The position numbers and the translations under genes were made by a program. DNA of 15,396 bases from JBDLID01 sp039715055 (GTDB taxonomy: Bacteria > Desulfobacterota > Desulfobulbia > Desulfobulbales > Desulfocapsaceae). The notes under the pieces are model-generated. The model was given only the letters and a program-made list of their open reading frames with translations. It was not told the DNA's origin and searched no databases. Shown here piece after piece: positions 13,227 through 15,396 of this stretch; position 1 is the first letter of the stretch, and every line of letters starts with the position of its first letter. Where the stretch lies: positions 1 to 15,396 of the forward strand of contig JBDLID010000073.1 of the NCBI GenBank assembly GCA_039715055.1, given 5' to 3'.

Positions 13227-13871
13227 TTAAGTTTCTATGAGTCTGAGAATGGCATTGACCATGGCAACCGCCACCGGAGTACCGCCCTTTCTGCCAAGAG
13301 AAGTGATAAAAGGATAGTTCTTCTTTGAAAGCAGTTCCTTGGACTCGGCAGCATTGACAAAACCCACCGGGACCCCAATGATCAGATCCGGGTCCATTAC
13401 ACCTTTGTCAACAAGGTCCATCACGGCCAGCAGCGCCGTGGGGGCATTTCCCACTGCAACGATGCCTATATTATCATCTGCGGCCAGCTGCAGGGCTGCT
13501 TCGGAACGGGTCAACCCGTTTTCCCGGGCCAGACTGATCGTCTCATCTTCGGCTACCCGGCAGATAACCTTGCCTCCAAAGGGCTTCAAAAATGAACGAC
13601 TGATCCCTGCAGCCGCCATATTGACATCGGTGAGGATATTTCGTCCTTTCCGTACAGCGGAAATACCCGCTTCCACACCATTCTTGCCAAAAACCATGTT
13701 GTCGGTAAATGAAAAATCACCGGTGGCATGAATCACCCGCCGCAGAATCTGAAATTCGCTGTTGTTAAAAGAGGTGACCTGTCTTTTGGTGCGATCAAAA
13801 AACTCCTCTTCAATAATCCGGAAGCTTTCCGCCTCAATTTCCAGGGGTTTCACCTGCTGCAGCGTTACCAT
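13227..13871 (-). CDS. cbiC: precorrin-8X / cobalt-precorrin-8 methylmutase
   Basis: A 214-residue member of the CobH/CbiC family, which moves a methyl group from C-11 to C-12 of the corrin ring to make (cobalt-)hydrogenobyrinate or cobyrinate. H48 in RRVIHATGDF is the expected catalytic histidine. Other family blocks are ILTDVNMAAAGI (about 79-90), GNAPTALLAVMDLV (about 141-154), IIGVPVGFVNAAESKELL (about 164-181) and GRKGGTPVAVAMVNAIL (about 193-209). Length is typical (about 205-220). AGAGGT precedes the ATG. Its product is the substrate of CbiA, encoded 97 nt upstream on the same strand. I use cbiC and not cobH because the setting suggests the anaerobic, cobalt-early route. The 97-nt gap contains a candidate internal promoter. 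Confidence 0.95.
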   Translation of the reverse strand: MVTLQQVKPLEIEAESFRIIEEEFFDRTKRQVTSFNNSEFQILRRVIHATGDFSFTDNMVFGKNGVEAGISAVRKGRNILTDVNMAAAGISRSFLKPFGGKVICRVAEDETISLARENGLTRSEAALQLAADDNIGIVAVGNAPTALLAVMDLVDKGVMDPDLIIGVPVGFVNAAESKELLSKKNYPFITSLGRKGGTPVAVAMVNAILRLIET

Positions 13872-13909
13872 GCCGACCTCTGTTGCTGTTGATTGATCAT
13901 AATTATTAT

Positions 13910-13937
13910 AATATAATTCTTATTTAAACCCTCGCAA
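13910..13937 (-). promoter_or_regulatory. cbiC: candidate internal promoter before cbiC
   Basis: On the minus strand TTGCGA (13937-13932, four of six) and TATATT (13915-13910, five of six) are 16 nt apart in a very AT-rich gap. A second box, TATAAT, overlaps just downstream. Also in the gap, a GATGAAT/ATTCATC inverted repeat follows the cbiA stop. The evidence is moderate at best. Confidence 0.35.
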
Positions 13938-13968
13938 GAGGATGAATGCAAAAAGACAATGATTCATC

Positions 13969-15330
13969 TTACCCGAACCGGCTCTTATTTTCTCTGACAA
14001 ACTGTCCCAAACAGTTGAGTGTTTCCTGGTTTCGACCGAAATGAAGATGCACATAGGAGGCGAGACAGTTGCCGATTCTGTAGCCCTCACCCTTGCCGTT
14101 ATTCAAACGGTAGGCAGTTGCCACCCCTTCAGCCATTGTCTCAACCGCAGAGTAGTGAAATTCATGACCGTACAGCCTGTCACCGCATGCACCCAGTGGT
14201 GAATCAGCGAGAAGCGCCACCTCCCTGTACCCGAGCCGCGACAACCGTTTTCCCATTCTTGTCCTGGCAGGAAAGATCCCGGTCATCCGGTGTTCTTTTC
14301 CGTCCAGGTCAACTAGGCTGTCACAGAGATACATGAAGCCGCCGCATTCGCCGTAAATCACCCCCTGCTTGTCGGCAAAGTCATGGACACTCTCGAGAAA
14401 ACCGCCATTATCCGAAAGTTCAGCTGCATACAGCTCAGGGTACCCTCCACCAAAATAGAGAGCATCAAGTTCCACAGGCAGGGCTCTATCGTGGAGCGGA
14501 CTGAAGAAAACCGGCTCAAAACCGTGCTGCCGGAAGAGGTCGAGGTTGTCCTCGTAATAAAAACAAAAGGCCTCATCGTGAGCCACACCGAGCCGAATCC
14601 TCTCTTCTTCGGCCACAGGAGCAGTATCCTTAACAGTGGCTACTGGTGGCCGGTCAACCCTGCAAACCTCAACGAGACGGTCGAGGTCGAGATTGTCCTC
14701 GATCACTGCAACCAACCGGTCAAGCTGTCCGCCCGGCAGTGGATCTTCGTCCCCCATATGCAGACCGAGATGACGCTCCGGCATTTCAAACTGCTCATCT
14801 CTTGGCAGAAAACCTATGATTTCAGCATCACAGTTTTCTCTGACCGCCAGCTCGATCAACTCTCTGTGGCGGGCTGATCCGACCCGGTTGAAAATCACCC
14901 CGCTCACCGTCACCGATTCGCTGAAACATTCGAATCCCTTGAGGACAGCGGCAACAGACTGGGCAGCCGAGCGAACATCGACCACAAGAACCACCGGCAG
15001 ACCAAGTTCTACGGCAAGGGCGGCAGAACTTGCCTCACCACCGTCAAAAAGGCCCATGACACCTTCCACCAGACCGATATCAGCACTGGCAGACCTTCTT
15101 GCAAAAGTCTCTTTGCAGAACTGTTTGCCGCACATCCTGAGATCAAGGTTGGATGACACCTTCCCCGTCACCATCTTATGAAGACTGGGGTCAATAAAAT
15201 CCGGACCGCACTTGAACGGCTGGACATCCACTTCCCTGCGACCGAGAGCTGCCATAAGTCCAAGTGAAATCAGGGTCTTGCCGGAACCGCTGGCCACCCC
15301 GCCAAGGACAAAAGCGGAAAACGATTTCAT
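13969..15330 (-). CDS. cbiA: cobyrinate a,c-diamide synthase (CbiA/CobB family)
   Basis: A 453-residue glutamine- and ATP-dependent amidase that amidates the a and c side chains of cobyrinate. The N-terminal dethiobiotin-synthetase-like ATPase has P-loop GVASGSGKT (11-19), FKCGPDFIDP (39-48), LVEGVMGLFDG (87-97) and VVLVVDVRSAAQS (113-125). The C-terminal class I glutaminase (about 245-450) has YFGGGYPELYA (292-302), nucleophile C329 in GECGGFMYL, and HLH (428-430) in SYVHLHFG. All key residues are intact. GGAGG lies 9 nt before the ATG, which overlaps the upstream stop by one base (TAATG). Downstream is cbiC, whose product is its substrate. Sulfate reducers also have a close relative, DsrN, that amidates sirohaem. 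The cbiC neighbour favours cobalamin, but DsrN cannot be excluded without the genes beyond the window edge. Confidence 0.93.
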   Translation of the reverse strand: MKSFSAFVLGGVASGSGKTLISLGLMAALGRREVDVQPFKCGPDFIDPSLHKMVTGKVSSNLDLRMCGKQFCKETFARRSASADIGLVEGVMGLFDGGEASSAALAVELGLPVVLVVDVRSAAQSVAAVLKGFECFSESVTVSGVIFNRVGSARHRELIELAVRENCDAEIIGFLPRDEQFEMPERHLGLHMGDEDPLPGGQLDRLVAVIEDNLDLDRLVEVCRVDRPPVATVKDTAPVAEEERIRLGVAHDEAFCFYYEDNLDLFRQHGFEPVFFSPLHDRALPVELDALYFGGGYPELYAAELSDNGGFLESVHDFADKQGVIYGECGGFMYLCDSLVDLDGKEHRMTGIFPARTRMGKRLSRLGYREVALLADSPLGACGDRLYGHEFHYSAVETMAEGVATAYRLNNGKGEGYRIGNCLASYVHLHFGRNQETLNCLGQFVRENKSRFG

Positions 15331-15396
15331 TACAAAAATCCTCCGGTAAGGTCAAAAATCGCCTTGCGTACAAGAAGCAGCACCATGACAAAAATC
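15330..15396 (-). CDS. C-terminal end of a hydrophobic protein (partial)
   Basis: The last 21 codons of a frame entering from beyond the window edge end in TAA overlapping the cbiA ATG by one base (TAATG). The residues begin IFVMVLLLVRK and close with DLTGGFL, which looks like the end of a membrane helix. The overlap and the GGAGG inside it (the cbiA ribosome site) support a real operon partner. A corrin-pathway membrane protein such as CbiB is one possibility; 21 residues are too few to decide. Confidence 0.55.
   Translation of the reverse strand, partial: IFVMVLLLVRKAIFDLTGGFL

Overview
The window reads as chromosomal, mostly housekeeping DNA from a Gram-negative anaerobe. The best guess is Desulfobacterota, probably a Desulfobulbales-like sulfate or sulfur metaboliser. 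This is inferred from protein character (AAA_32-type Lon protease, RecD2 in a Gram-negative, CbiA/CbiC of the anaerobic cobalamin route, exported small proteins) and not from a marker gene. There is no rRNA, tRNA, CRISPR array, transposase or prophage module.

Layout. (1) 26-5951, minus strand: a compact operon transcribed recD2, Lon-family protease, PPC-domain protein, darP-like gene, with gaps of 48 and 12 nt and a final 8-nt overlap. (2) 5952-6286: an AT-rich intergenic region with a candidate sigma70 promoter driving a lone plus-strand cell-wall-hydrolase gene. That gene ends at a strong bidirectional terminator shared with a convergent minus-strand DegT/DnrJ-type sugar aminotransferase. 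(3) 8186-10270, minus strand: a possible 38-aa leader ORF, a membrane-anchored TPR protein, panC and panD. (4) 10448-11851, plus strand: xseA, preceded by a short ORF whose stop overlaps the xseA start. (5) 12066-12719, plus strand: an orphan NarL/LuxR-type response regulator behind a near-consensus promoter. (6) 12736-15396, minus strand: a cobalamin-type operon with the tail of a hydrophobic protein, cbiA, cbiC and a small exported protein of unknown function.

The most unusual structure is not a gene. Both intergenic regions flanking the TPR-panC-panD unit contain related palindromic elements with the termini GTAACTAyTC and GAACAGTTAC. A 49-bp unit at 10280-10328 aligns without gaps, at 34 of 49 positions, to the reverse complement of 8073-8121. 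A third, larger hairpin, 7970-8077, overlaps the latter. They look like a MITE- or REP-like dispersed repeat.

Functional themes are DNA repair (RecD2, exonuclease VII large subunit), protein quality control and ribosome maturation (Lon-like protease, DarP), and pantothenate and cobalamin synthesis. I found no convincing new multi-gene system. The second-look items are the repeat family, an insertion in RecD2, the changed Walker A of the Lon-like protease, the short coupled upstream ORFs and the uncharacterised exported protein in the cobalamin operon.
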